Source: JAJPHW01 sp963771505 (GTDB lineage: Bacteria > Acidobacteriota > Terriglobia > Terriglobales > Acidobacteriaceae). Taken from it: a stretch of 64,000 nt of DNA. Below, in pieces: positions 56,418 through 64,000 of this stretch; the stretch's first letter is position 1; each line of letters begins with the position of its first letter. Position numbers and translations under genes: made by a program. The notes under the pieces are model-generated. The model had not been told where the DNA came from and did not search any database. It worked only from the letters and a program-made list of their open reading frames with translations. The stretch covers positions 496,001 through 560,000 of the forward strand of contig CAVYTO010000001.1 of the NCBI GenBank assembly GCA_963771505.1, in the 5' to 3' direction.

Positions 56418-57914
56418 ATGCCCGCTCCTGAACCTTCGCGAGTTTCCTATCGCCGCGCAAAGATCGTGTGCACCATCGGACCTGCGTGCAATTCTTTGGC
56501 AATGATGGGCGAACTCATGCGACTGGGCATGGATGTGGCCCGCCTTAATTTTTCCCATGGTACTCATCCGGAACACGCCCGCAATATCACCCGCCTGCGA
56601 CAGGCTGCGGCTGCGCAAGGGCGTTCGATTTGCATCCTTCAGGATTTGCAGGGGCCCAAGATTCGCACCGGCATGCTGCGCGGACACGCAGCCGTTCAGC
56701 TGAAAGCGGGCGATCACGTTACCGTTACGCCAGATAATATTCCCGGAACTCCCCGGCTGATTTCAACCACTTTCAAGACGCTGGCCCGCGAAGTGCAGCC
56801 CGGCACACGGATTCTTTTGTCGGATGGATTGATCGAGCTGCGGGTGTCAGCCATTCAGGGCGACAACGTGTATTGCGAAATTGTGAATGGAGGGCGGCTG
56901 GGCGAGCACCAAGGAATTAATCTTCCCGGAATCGCACTGTCCATCCCCGCGCTCACGGCGAAAGACAAAAAAGATCTGGAGTTTGGACTGGGACACGGCG
57001 TAGACATGGTTGCGCTCTCATTTGTGCGCTCGGCAGATGATGTCACGATGGCAAAAAAGCTCATCCACGATCGCGGAATGGATGTTCCTGTAATCGCCAA
57101 GCTGGAAAAGCCGCAGGCGCTTGAGCACCTGGAAGAGATATTTGCAGCTTGCGATGGCGTGATGGTGGCGCGCGGAGACCTCGGCGTCGAGATGCCTCCA
57201 GAAAAGGTCCCGGTCATCCAGAAACATGTGATCCGCCGTTCCGGATACTGGCGCAAACCCGTCATTACCGCAACGCAGATGCTGGAATCGATGATCGAAC
57301 ATCCGAGGCCCACACGCGCCGAAGCCAGCGACGTAGCTAACGCGGTTTTCGATGGTACCGACGCGGTGATGCTGTCGGCGGAAACCGCTTCCGGCGCGTA
57401 TCCGCGCGAAGCCGTCGCGATCATGGCCCGGATTATCTCGGAAGCGGAAAAGAGCATCGCCGAATCGACGCCGCTTCGACGCCGCCGCGATCGCACGCCG
57501 CTCACCATTGCTGAAACGATATGCGAATCGATCGCGCGCGCGGCCGACGATCTCCCCATGGGGGCGATCGCAATTTTCACCGAAACCGGAAACACGGCGC
57601 GCTTGATTTCCAAGTACCGCCCCAAGACTTCGGTCTATGCTTTCAGCCAGACCGAAAGAATTTGCAACCGCATGAACGTGCTGTGGGGAGTGCAGCCGAT
57701 TCGCCATGTGCGGGCCGAAAACGCGGACAGCATGGTGGCCACCGCCGAAAAAGAGCTGCTCGCTCGCGGAAGCCTACAGGAAGGCAATGTGATGGGAGTG
57801 GTTGCCGGCACGCAAATGGCTTCGGGCTCGACCAATTTCATGCGCCTGCATGTGGTCGCTGCCGCGCAGAAGCCGGCCAGGAAGCAGCCTCGGAGCAATG
57901 CGCGGCAAGTATAA
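56418..57914 (+). CDS. pyk: Pyruvate kinase
   Basis: The last glycolytic step: phosphoenolpyruvate plus ADP to pyruvate plus ATP. The 498-residue protein shows KIVCTIGPACNS, MDVARLNFSHGT, the substrate loop VARGDLGVEMPPEKVPVIQK, ITATQMLESMIEHPRPTRAE with the catalytic Lys/Thr region, and NAVFDGTDAVMLSAETASG. A C-terminal regulatory domain is present (TGNTARLISKYRPKT). A short basic tail ends it. A small ABM-like gene follows after 8 nt. Confidence 0.98.
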   Translation: MPAPEPSRVSYRRAKIVCTIGPACNSLAMMGELMRLGMDVARLNFSHGTHPEHARNITRLRQAAAAQGRSICILQDLQGPKIRTGMLRGHAAVQLKAGDHVTVTPDNIPGTPRLISTTFKTLAREVQPGTRILLSDGLIELRVSAIQGDNVYCEIVNGGRLGEHQGINLPGIALSIPALTAKDKKDLEFGLGHGVDMVALSFVRSADDVTMAKKLIHDRGMDVPVIAKLEKPQALEHLEEIFAACDGVMVARGDLGVEMPPEKVPVIQKHVIRRSGYWRKPVITATQMLESMIEHPRPTRAEASDVANAVFDGTDAVMLSAETASGAYPREAVAIMARIISEAEKSIAESTPLRRRRDRTPLTIAETICESIARAADDLPMGAIAIFTETGNTARLISKYRPKTSVYAFSQTERICNRMNVLWGVQPIRHVRAENADSMVATAEKELLARGSLQEGNVMGVVAGTQMASGSTNFMRLHVVAAAQKPARKQPRSNARQV

Positions 57915-57922
57915 TCGGCTGC

Positions 57923-58240
57923 ATGCTCGACGAGATTCTCTCGCTTGCCATTTACGAGCCGTTGCCGGGCCTCGAAGCTCAATCCCTGTCGACGATTCGC
58001 CAACTCATTGGAGTACTCGGCGAAAAGGGCTATAGCCGCGACCTTCTCTATCGCGCGTCGGAGCCCGGGCAGTACGTTCTTCTGCGTTACTGGAAGTCTG
58101 AAGACGCTCGGCGGGCGGCTCAAGAGGATGGTGAAGCTCTCCGCTGTTGGGCCAAGCTCGCCCAGGAGATTCGCGTCATAAGAATCTACGAGACTCTGGA
58201 AGCTGCCATTGACCGCGGCCACGGAGCCGCCAAGAAGTGA
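57923..58240 (+). CDS. Small protein, possibly antibiotic-biosynthesis-monooxygenase-like ferredoxin fold
   Basis: A 105-residue cytoplasmic protein starting MLDEILSLAIYEPLPGLE. The pattern of strand-helix-strand with YVLLRYWKSEDARRAAQ and RIYETLEAA resembles dimeric alpha-beta barrel (ABM) proteins, which act on quinones, haem or aromatic metabolites. No family-defining catalytic residue can be pointed out, so this is a weak assignment. It follows pyk by 8 nt and its stop overlaps the GTG start of the hydrolase, so all three genes are probably one transcript. Confidence 0.6.
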   Translation: MLDEILSLAIYEPLPGLEAQSLSTIRQLIGVLGEKGYSRDLLYRASEPGQYVLLRYWKSEDARRAAQEDGEALRCWAKLAQEIRVIRIYETLEAAIDRGHGAAKK

Positions 58241-58914
58241 CTGCGAGGGTGGAAGCGTTGTCGGCCGGTAGCGACCCAGCGGTCCGAGGATTTCTTCACC
58301 ATCCGGATCATCCCACCGGCGACGGCCTGGCGTTGACCCACGGCGCGGGATCGAATTGCAATTCGCCTCTCCTTGTCGCAATTGCCGAAACATTCGCTTC
58401 GAGCGGTTTCACTGTACTTCGCTACGACTTGCCCTTTCGCCAGCGGCGTCCTTATGGGCCACCAGGGCCGGGAGACAACAAGCAAGATCGATTGGGGATT
58501 GCAAATGCAGTTGCTGCGCTTCGAGAAATCGTTACCGGAAGGCTCTTTCTAGGCGGACATTCGTACGGCGGCCGCATTTCCAGCATGCTGTGCGCAGAGC
58601 AGCCGGCGCTTGCCAGCGGACTACTTCTTCTCTCTTATCCGCTGCATCCGCCGCTAAAGCCGGAGCAACTTCGGACGCAGCACCTTCCGGAACTGCGCAC
58701 GCCAACGTTGGCGATTCACGGCACCCGCGATCCGTTCGGGTCAACTGAGGAATTAGAATCTGCGCTGCAATTGATTCCCGCTCCTCACCGATTGGTATCA
58801 ATCGATGGCGCGGGGCACGATCTGGGATTCAAAGGGAAGGCGAGAGCGGAACAACTTCCTGCGACGGTTCTCGAAAACTTTATCAAATTCTTGGAGATGA
58901 AAACGGCTAGTTGA
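58237..58914 (+). CDS. Alpha/beta hydrolase (dienelactone-hydrolase/KANL3-Tex30-like)
   Basis: The 225-residue protein has a full catalytic triad: nucleophile Ser in LGGHSYGGRISSML, Asp in AIHGTRDPFGS and His in DGAGHDLGF. LALTHGAGSNCNSPLLVAIAE near the start forms the oxyanion hole region. There is no signal peptide. The start is GTG 58237, overlapping the previous stop (GTGA). Members hydrolyse esters or amides of unknown nature. Its last codons overlap those of the convergent rhomboid-like gene by 8 nt. Confidence 0.85.
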   Translation: MTARVEALSAGSDPAVRGFLHHPDHPTGDGLALTHGAGSNCNSPLLVAIAETFASSGFTVLRYDLPFRQRRPYGPPGPGDNKQDRLGIANAVAALREIVTGRLFLGGHSYGGRISSMLCAEQPALASGLLLLSYPLHPPLKPEQLRTQHLPELRTPTLAIHGTRDPFGSTEELESALQLIPAPHRLVSIDGAGHDLGFKGKARAEQLPATVLENFIKFLEMKTAS

Positions 58915-59737
58915 CCCAACCAGACTTCGATCCGCCGTTTTTCTTATCATTGTCGTCCGGCGGAATGTAGTTGCCGTGCTCGTCGAACTTCACTGTCCGG
59001 TCGTGTTGCCGCATGTAGACTTCAAACTTACGGGCGGCACGTTTTCGCTTCCAGCGGTAGTAGGAATTGCGCAGACCGAAGTAGCGTTCGCTCAATCCGG
59101 ATTTTACCGAGACCGGACGCGCTCCGAACGCCAGAAACCAGACGTAACCGGCGCCCAGCCCGAGAAGCAGCACGAAATAGAACAGCGAAAAATGGCTTAA
59201 CAATAGGTACGCGGTCTCGATAGCGGCGGTGAATAGAACGATCCATTTCACCGGAATGCGAATCGGGACCGGAAACAACATGATGGGCGCATCCCGGTTA
59301 AAAAGATAGAAAACCATCAGAATACCGTTCGCGGCGGCACCTGAGCCCATGGCTGGGCCCGCAGTCAGGTGGGCGAGCGACAAGGCAAAACCGGCGATAC
59401 CAGCAAGGATCGAGCTTCCGAAAAATAAGCTGTGGAACCGGGCCGTGCCTACGCGGTCTTCAACCGCTGCTCCCAGAAAATAAATTCCGAGCAGGGAAAA
59501 GACAAAATTCAGCGGGTCGACGTAAATGAACGGATAGCTGATGAACTGCCAAAGCCAGCCTTCACGAATGTGGACCGGATCGAGAGTTCCAAGCGAAAGG
59601 GCCGCTTGGCCAACCGACGGGGCAAACGACAGCAACAGAAGCAGCGTAACGTAGACGGCGACGCTTGCCAGAATGATTTGCCGGACTCCGCCGCGGAAGG
59701 GCGGCAGACCCAGGTCGGAAGAAATGTTTCTTGCCAT
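58907..59737 (-). CDS. Rhomboid-like membrane protein, active site degenerate
   Basis: The 276-residue protein has six hydrophobic segments and a rhomboid layout: QFISYPFIYVDPLNFVFSLLGIYFLG (shown here as a motif region), AAVEDRVGTARF, then the Ser region AGPAMGSGAAANG and the last helix FVLLLGLGAGYVWF. In active rhomboids the Ser sits in GxSG and a His begins the last helix (AHxxG). Here the first Gly is Met, and the His position seems to be Leu, although a His occurs slightly earlier (LLSHFSLFYF). It may be an inactive pseudoprotease that binds membrane proteins. The cytoplasmic tail is basic, then acidic. Confidence 0.7.
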   Translation of the reverse strand: MARNISSDLGLPPFRGGVRQIILASVAVYVTLLLLLSFAPSVGQAALSLGTLDPVHIREGWLWQFISYPFIYVDPLNFVFSLLGIYFLGAAVEDRVGTARFHSLFFGSSILAGIAGFALSLAHLTAGPAMGSGAAANGILMVFYLFNRDAPIMLFPVPIRIPVKWIVLFTAAIETAYLLLSHFSLFYFVLLLGLGAGYVWFLAFGARPVSVKSGLSERYFGLRNSYYRWKRKRAARKFEVYMRQHDRTVKFDEHGNYIPPDDNDKKNGGSKSGWVN

Positions 59738-59938
59738 GCAATCTACAAATGCGCCTACGTCATCTTATCAGCTCGGCGGAAGCGTCCGGCGTTACGCCGG
59801 TGCGCGACCGGCATGATTGGGCCATATCGGGAATGCAAAAAATTGTGTTAAATGTTTAGGACGATGACGGCGATCTCAAGGCACGAGGTCGAAAGCAAGA
59901 AGCCCGGCCATCGGCGCGGATTTTAATTTGCGTCACAC

Positions 59939-59966
59939 TTGACCTGAGCGCAAGAAAACTTAATGA
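59939..59966 (+). promoter_or_regulatory. Probable promoter of the LysW-like gene
   Basis: TTGACC (59939-59944) and TAATGA (59961-59966) are 16 nt apart, about 30 nt before the ATG. The AAGGGAG ribosome site is about 13 nt upstream of the start, which is rather far. Confidence 0.5.
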
Positions 59967-59994
59967 TTAACAGAAGGGAGATTTAACCGCCACC

Positions 59995-60189
59995 ATGATT
60001 TACTGTCCGGAATGCGAAACCAATCTTGATATCGATGACGACTCAGTCGATGAGGGCGAAATTGTCACCTGCCCGGAGTGCGGCAGCGACTACGAAGTTG
60101 TGACGGTCAATCCGATCGAACTGAAGGAAGTTGAAGCGGGCTACGAAGAGGAAGAAGAAGAGGAAACGGAAGACAGCGACTATTCGTAG
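59995..60189 (+). CDS. LysW-like acidic zinc-ribbon protein, 64 aa
   Basis: The protein begins MIYCPECETNLDIDDDSVDE and has a second Cys pair in TCPECGSDYEVVTVNPIEL: the CPxC...CPxC ribbon, central acidic segment and 'VVxxNPIEL' match LysW, the amino-group carrier protein of lysine and arginine synthesis in Thermus and archaea. LysW ends in EDWGE, with the terminal Glu being the attachment point. This protein ends in a run of eight Glu/Thr residues and DSDYS, so the canonical acceptor Glu is missing. No lysX/argX-type ligase gene lies nearby. It may be a carrier with another tail or an unrelated zinc-ribbon protein. Confidence 0.72.
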   Translation: MIYCPECETNLDIDDDSVDEGEIVTCPECGSDYEVVTVNPIELKEVEAGYEEEEEEETEDSDYS

Positions 60190-60326
60190 GATCGGACGCT
60201 CGCCCTGTCATTCTCTTCGCTCACCCTACCCGCGAACCCTTCAAGCAGCTCAGTGAACCCATGCGTACCCTCCAGGGCATCTAACATAGGCGGGGCGTCC
60301 GGTTGTATGGTTGAGTGGAGAATCCT

Positions 60327-60686
60327 ATGAAGAGTCTGATCGCAACGGTTCTAGTCCTGCTTTTTGCCGCTATGTCTTTCGCGGTGCCGTTCCCGCCGAA
60401 AGATAAAGACAAAACGCCAGCCGGACGGTTACTTACCGGTAAAGTGATTGATCGCGGCGATACTCCATTGTCTGGGGCGGTCGTTTACCTCGCGGATTCA
60501 CGGACCCACAGCCTGAAAACCTACATCACGGGCCCGGACGGCGCCTACCACTTCCCTTCGCTATCCCTGAACGACGACTACGAGGTATATGCGCAATTTA
60601 ATGGCAAGAAGAGCGATGTTAAGACGGTGAGCCAGTTCGATACCCGCTCGATCTCCAACATCAACCTGCGAATAGACGCTCACTAG
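60327..60686 (+). CDS. Small secreted protein with carboxypeptidase-regulatory-like (beta-sandwich) domain
   Basis: The 119-residue product (ATG 60327, with GGAG upstream) has a signal peptide (SLIATVLVLLFAAMSFA) and a transthyretin-like/CarboxypepD_reg-like domain: LTGKVIDRGDTPLSGAVVYL, GPDGAYHFPSLSLNDDYEVYAQF. Such domains are structural modules of exported proteins, often at the N terminus of TonB-dependent receptors, which are abundant in Acidobacteria. Here it stands alone. The ligand is unknown. It is convergent with rpsA, sharing a terminator. Confidence 0.82.
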   Translation: MKSLIATVLVLLFAAMSFAVPFPPKDKDKTPAGRLLTGKVIDRGDTPLSGAVVYLADSRTHSLKTYITGPDGAYHFPSLSLNDDYEVYAQFNGKKSDVKTVSQFDTRSISNINLRIDAH

Positions 60687-60690
60687 ACGC

Positions 60691-60719
60691 AAAAAAAGCC
60701 GCCATTTTTGGCGGCTTCC
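60691..60719 (-). terminator. Rho-independent terminator of rpsA
   Basis: GCCGCCA (60698-60704), loop TTTT, TGGCGGC (60709-60715), with TTTTTTT following on the minus strand (60697-60691). It lies about 25 nt after the rpsA stop and may also serve the convergent small secreted protein gene weakly. Confidence 0.9.
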
Positions 60720-60740
60720 ATGAACCTACTTTGACGTCGG

Positions 60741-62561
60741 TCAGTTGCTTTCGTTCCCTGCCCGTTTCCAGGTAATCAGGTCTCCGATGGTAGAGCCGCC
60801 CGTGCTGGCTACAGGCTGTTTGTAGGCTTCCACTTCAGAGCGCGACGCTTCCTCGCCGACGGCCTTGATGCTGAGGCCGACTTTCTTGTCTTCAGGATTC
60901 ATCTTGATGATCTTGAAGTCGTGCTCCTGTCCGGCTTCGAGCGTGATCTGCTGGCCGTTCGCGTCCACGGCCTCGGAGTTGTGGCAAAGTCCCTCAACCC
61001 CCTCGGCAATTTCAACGAAGGCGCCAAAAGCGGCAACCCGCAACACTTTGCCGTGTAAAACATCGCCGACTTTATGTTGCCCGAAGAAGCTCTCCCATAC
61101 GTCGGGCTGAAGCTGCTTCACGCCCAGCGACAGGCGCCGCTTATCGGGCTCGATGGCAAGCACCAGGGCTTTCACTTTGTCGCCCTTTTTGAGCACTTCC
61201 GAGGGATGCTTGATTCGTTTGGTCCAGCTGAGATTGCTGACATGCACCAAACCGTCGATGCCGTCTTCAATCTCGATAAACGCGCCGAAATCTGTCAGGT
61301 TGCGTACACGACCTTCAACGGTCGCGCCGATAGGATATTTCTCGTGCAATGCATCCCAAGGGTTGGACGCGAGCTGTCTCATGCCCAACGAAATCCTGCG
61401 TTCCTGCGGATTCACGTTCAGGACGACGCAATCCACCTGGTCGCCGACATTGACGAGCTTCGACGGATGCTTCATTCGCTTCGACCACGTCATCTCGCTG
61501 ACGTGGACCAGGCCTTCAATTCCCTGCTCGAGTTCCACGAATGCGCCGTAGTCGGTAACGCTGATCACGCGTCCGCCGACGTGAGCGCCGACCGGATAGC
61601 GGTGGGTCGCGTCCAGCCACGGATCGGGCGTCAACTGCTTGAAACCCAACGAAACCCGCTGCTTTTCTTTATCGAACTTAAGGACTTTGACTTGAATCTG
61701 GTCGCCAACATTCACCAGGTCGCGGGGATGGGTCAACCTTCCCCAGGACATGTCGGTGATGTGAAGCAGGCCGTCCAAACCTCCGAGGTCAACGAAGGCG
61801 CCGTATTCGGTGAGGTTCTTCACCACCCCGGTCATGATGGCTCCCTCTTCAAGAATCTCGAGAGTCTTGCCCTTCTTTTCGTTCTGTTCTTCTTCCAGAA
61901 GCTGCTTGCGTGAGACGACGATATTGCCGCGCTTCTTGTTCAGCTTGATGATGGCAACTTCGATCTTTTGACCTTTAACGTTGTCCAAGTTGCGGACCGG
62001 GCGCACGTCCATTTGCGACCCTGGCAGGAAGGCGTGGGCTCCCGCGATGTCTACAGTCAACCCGCCCTTGATCCGCTCTACAACCACGGCCTCAATTGGG
62101 CGCTTTTCGTTATAGGCCTTTTCGATCTCGTCCCACGCGCGCAGGCGCTGGGCTTTCTGATGGGAAAGGACAATGTAGCCCTCCTCCATCGGCCCTTTTT
62201 CCCGCATAACATCGATGTTGTCGCCCGGCTGAAACTTGGGCTTGCCGTCATGATCTAGCACTTCAGACAGCGGAAGCATTCCTTCCGACTTTGCGCCCAC
62301 GTCGACCACCACGTGGGTGGACGTCAGCTTAAGCACGGTGCCGCGGATAATGTTGCCCTCACTGGCGGCGGCTTCTTCGCTCTCGCTGGTGAAATTCTCC
62401 AGCGCCGAGGCGAAGTCTTCCCCGGACGCCGACTGGCCGTGAGTCTCTTCAGCAGTCTCGTTTGGGGTTGAGGTGGGCCCTTCGGTTGAAGGGCTGTTGG
62501 CTTCCATGACTTCGGTTGCGGTGGAGGAGTGCTCGTTGTGGTCGTTATTGTCGTCGAACAA
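60741..62561 (-). CDS. rpsA: 30S ribosomal protein S1
   Basis: S1 unwinds mRNA on the 30S subunit. The frame gives six S1 (OB-fold) repeats, each with a G-F-V-x-L/I-x-G-x-x-G-L-x-H/L core: GMLPLSEV, AFLPGSQMD, GAFVDLGGLDGLLHITDMSWG, GAFVELEQGIEGLVHVSEMT, GAFIEIEDGIDGLVHVSNLS and GAFVEIAEGVEGLCHNSEAV. The N-terminal 70 residues are acidic and Ser/Thr-rich, probably disordered. The best start is TTG 62561, with AGAGAGG 8 nt upstream (606 aa); the frame is open to GTG 62591. A very good promoter lies about 170 nt upstream. Confidence 0.96.
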   Translation of the reverse strand: MFDDNNDHNEHSSTATEVMEANSPSTEGPTSTPNETAEETHGQSASGEDFASALENFTSESEEAAASEGNIIRGTVLKLTSTHVVVDVGAKSEGMLPLSEVLDHDGKPKFQPGDNIDVMREKGPMEEGYIVLSHQKAQRLRAWDEIEKAYNEKRPIEAVVVERIKGGLTVDIAGAHAFLPGSQMDVRPVRNLDNVKGQKIEVAIIKLNKKRGNIVVSRKQLLEEEQNEKKGKTLEILEEGAIMTGVVKNLTEYGAFVDLGGLDGLLHITDMSWGRLTHPRDLVNVGDQIQVKVLKFDKEKQRVSLGFKQLTPDPWLDATHRYPVGAHVGGRVISVTDYGAFVELEQGIEGLVHVSEMTWSKRMKHPSKLVNVGDQVDCVVLNVNPQERRISLGMRQLASNPWDALHEKYPIGATVEGRVRNLTDFGAFIEIEDGIDGLVHVSNLSWTKRIKHPSEVLKKGDKVKALVLAIEPDKRRLSLGVKQLQPDVWESFFGQHKVGDVLHGKVLRVAAFGAFVEIAEGVEGLCHNSEAVDANGQQITLEAGQEHDFKIIKMNPEDKKVGLSIKAVGEEASRSEVEAYKQPVASTGGSTIGDLITWKRAGNESN

Positions 62562-62730
62562 GGTCGTGGCCTCTCTGCGGTGTTCTCGCACTTTGGGTGC
62601 GGACGGATGCGGGGCTTAGCGGACTGCTGGTGTGAGTCTTAGGTTGTGATGGGCCCATCCTGGCGGATGAACTTGGACAATCCCAGCGACCGGACGTGCT
62701 TACTAACCCTGCGTCCGAGGGAACCTCTTG

Positions 62731-62760
62731 ACTATAGCAATCGCCGCTGGACAGTGTCAA
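62731..62760 (-). promoter_or_regulatory. Promoter of rpsA
   Basis: On the minus strand TTGACA (62760-62755) and TATAGT (62736-62731) are 18 nt apart, near-consensus for sigma70. The predicted leader is about 160 nt, long enough for autoregulation by S1. Confidence 0.82.
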
Positions 62761-62828
62761 ACCGCAAAGGCGGTTCACTGCCCCTTTCACTTACATTTTA
62801 CAGTTCGAAGGGGGCGGGGAAAAGAACG

Positions 62829-63197
62829 CTATTTCGAGGTCTCTTCCAATAGTCCCTGCTCCAGCTTTTCCTGGCAGGCGATGCAGTGTCGCGTCCAAGG
62901 AACCGCTTCCAGGCGCTTGGCATTGATCTCTTCGCCGCACGCGATGCATTCCCCAAAGCTGCCTTCTCTCATTCGGAAAAGAGCGGTGTCGACCATCTGC
63001 AAAAGTTGGCGGTCGTTGTTGCTCTGATGAAAGAGGAATTCCTTGGTGTAAGAGCTGGCCGCTTTGTCAGCGACGTCTTGGGTGGAATCTTCATCCACAC
63101 TTCGGCCGTCCTGCTCAATCCGCGATACCATGCGACGCAGATCCTGCTGGCGGGTTTCCAACTTCTTCCGGAAATATTCGATCTTCTTTTTGTCCAT
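62829..63197 (-). CDS. DksA/TraR-family zinc-finger regulator
   Basis: DksA-type proteins enter the RNA polymerase secondary channel and modulate promoters, often with ppGpp. The 122-residue protein has a coiled coil (KKLETRQQDLRRMVSRIEQ), the tip motif QDVADKAASSY (corresponding to the D-x-x-D-x-A of DksA) and a C4 zinc finger (GECIACGEEINAKRLEAVPW...HCIACQEKLEQ). All four Cys are present. It is the gene just upstream of rpsA, with its own start at ATG 63197. Whether it acts like DksA or TraR cannot be told here. Confidence 0.92.
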   Translation of the reverse strand: MDKKKIEYFRKKLETRQQDLRRMVSRIEQDGRSVDEDSTQDVADKAASSYTKEFLFHQSNNDRQLLQMVDTALFRMREGSFGECIACGEEINAKRLEAVPWTRHCIACQEKLEQGLLEETSK

Positions 63198-63375
63198 GGA
63201 AAATGAGTCCAGACCCTATCTCGGCATGCTTTCCGCGCATGAGCGAACCAAGATCATATGCGCTTGAAATAAGATGCGTCAAATAGGCACGGGGATTCCA
63301 AAAGCACCAACGGACAAGGCCGAATGGCGAACATCAACCGCCATCTTTTGTTTCAAGTTTCGTCAACTTTTTTTG

Positions 63376-64000
63376 TTATCGCCCCAGTGGCGTCGGCATC
63401 TCAGCCAGTGCGTATCCCATCACCGCCATGGCAGCCGCGTTTTCTCGCAGCAATTGCGGCTCGACTTTATCCAGTGTGTCCGCAGCGGTGTGATGATAGT
63501 TGAAGTAAGTTCGATTGTCCTGCCAGATTCCAAGCGCAGGAACGCCAGCGTGAGCGAGCGGCGCTATGTCGGCGGCCGGACTGAAGTCGACCATGCGCAG
63601 CAAGTTCGCTCCGATGGGTTCGAGGACTGCCGCGATCGGCGTCAGTTGCGCGAATGCGGCAGACGTCACCTTGGCCTCGAAACCAAGAGGATGCCCGGCT
63701 CCTAAATCGCTCTCAATCGCCGCCACGTGATTCGCCATTTCGGAGGCATGAGTGGCGGCATAGGCGTCGTGTCCGCCACCGCCGTTTTCTTCGTCCATCC
63801 AGGCAATGACGCGGAGGGTGCGCTTGGGCCGCAGGTGCAGGCTTGTCAGTATTTGCGCCGCTTCCATGGCCACGGCAACGCCGGCTGCGTCATCGATGGA
63901 ACCGGTTCCGAGGTCCCATGAATCGAGATGGCCGGAGACGATCACAACCTGTTCAGGATGCTCAGAGCCTTTCAAATCCGCGACGACGTTGTAGCTTTTC
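63376..64000 (-). CDS. M28-family metallopeptidase, N-terminal part outside the window
   Basis: About 208 C-terminal residues are visible. The first readable motif, VVIVSGHLDSWDLGTGSIDDAAGVA, contains the zinc ligands His and Asp of the M28 (PepQ/glutamate carboxypeptidase-like) fold; WMDEENGGGGHDAY (Glu base and ligand), AIESDLGAG (Asp ligand) and FNYHHTAADTLDKV (His ligand) complete the site. The protein continues beyond the right edge, where signal peptide and PA domain would be expected. It is likely an exported aminopeptidase or carboxypeptidase Q-like enzyme. Confidence 0.93.
   Translation of the reverse strand, partial: KSYNVVADLKGSEHPEQVVIVSGHLDSWDLGTGSIDDAAGVAVAMEAAQILTSLHLRPKRTLRVIAWMDEENGGGGHDAYAATHASEMANHVAAIESDLGAGHPLGFEAKVTSAAFAQLTPIAAVLEPIGANLLRMVDFSPAADIAPLAHAGVPALGIWQDNRTYFNYHHTAADTLDKVEPQLLRENAAAMAVMGYALAEMPTPLGR

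Overview
The window is a high-GC bacterial chromosome segment with no plasmid, phage or insertion-sequence genes. Protein character points to an Acidobacteriota member (Terriglobia-like soil lineage). This rests on an RpoB with a double zinc-ribbon insertion, an Acidobacteria-style PQQ-repeat pseudogene, STN/HEAT/TPR secreted proteins and frequent TTG/GTG starts. The taxonomic call is inference from family resemblance, not from a database search.

Layout. 1-2.3 kb: the N-terminal two thirds of uvrA (minus) and a tiny membrane protein. 2.3-12.6 kb: a mosaic of single genes: a secreted STN-like protein, a decayed PQQ-repeat gene, Mn/Fe superoxide dismutase, a TPR + phosphate-binding-like pair, UbiX, a ChaN-like protein, a HEAT-repeat protein and purB. 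12.9-24.1 kb: an EamA exporter, then a tightly overlapping nine-gene minus-strand operon: iorA, iorB, a two-domain anthraniloyl-CoA (or salicylyl-CoA) monooxygenase/reductase, SDR, MarR, enoyl-CoA hydratase, acyl-CoA dehydrogenase, hotdog thioesterase, RidA. It reads as an aerobic CoA-dependent route for aromatic (probably tryptophan/indole-derived) acids, driven from one clear promoter. 24-33.4 kb: AsmA protein and Xaa-Pro aminopeptidase, then a divergent methylamine cluster: betaine-homocysteine-methyltransferase-like protein, sarcosine/dimethylglycine oxidase-like flavoprotein and a PYROXD2/CrtI-like flavoprotein on one side; a TetR regulator and a choline-monooxygenase-like Rieske protein on the other, sharing an inverted-repeat operator. 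33.4-39.6 kb: eroded dispersed repeats, clpB, hsp20, an rlmI-like rRNA methyltransferase and a coiled-coil zinc-ribbon protein.

39.6-55.3 kb is the translation/transcription core: tRNA-Thr(TGT), tRNA-Tyr(GTA), a tiny membrane ORF, tRNA-Thr(GGT), tRNA-Gly(TCC), a 115-aa unknown, tuf, rpmG, tRNA-Trp(CCA), secE, nusG, rplK, rplA, rplJ, rplL, rpoB, rpoC. The order resembles the tufB-secE-nusG-rplKAJL-rpoBC region of Proteobacteria. 55.3-64 kb: a YihY/BrkB membrane protein, pyruvate kinase, a small ABM-like protein, an alpha/beta hydrolase, a rhomboid-like protein, a LysW-like zinc-ribbon protein, a small secreted beta-sandwich protein, ribosomal protein S1, a DksA/TraR-type regulator and the C-terminal part of an M28 peptidase.

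The points most worth following are: the iorAB/aminobenzoyl-CoA operon that has no CoA ligase; the choline/betaine divergon with its operator; the zinc-ribbon insertion in RpoB; and the LysW-like protein with an altered tail.
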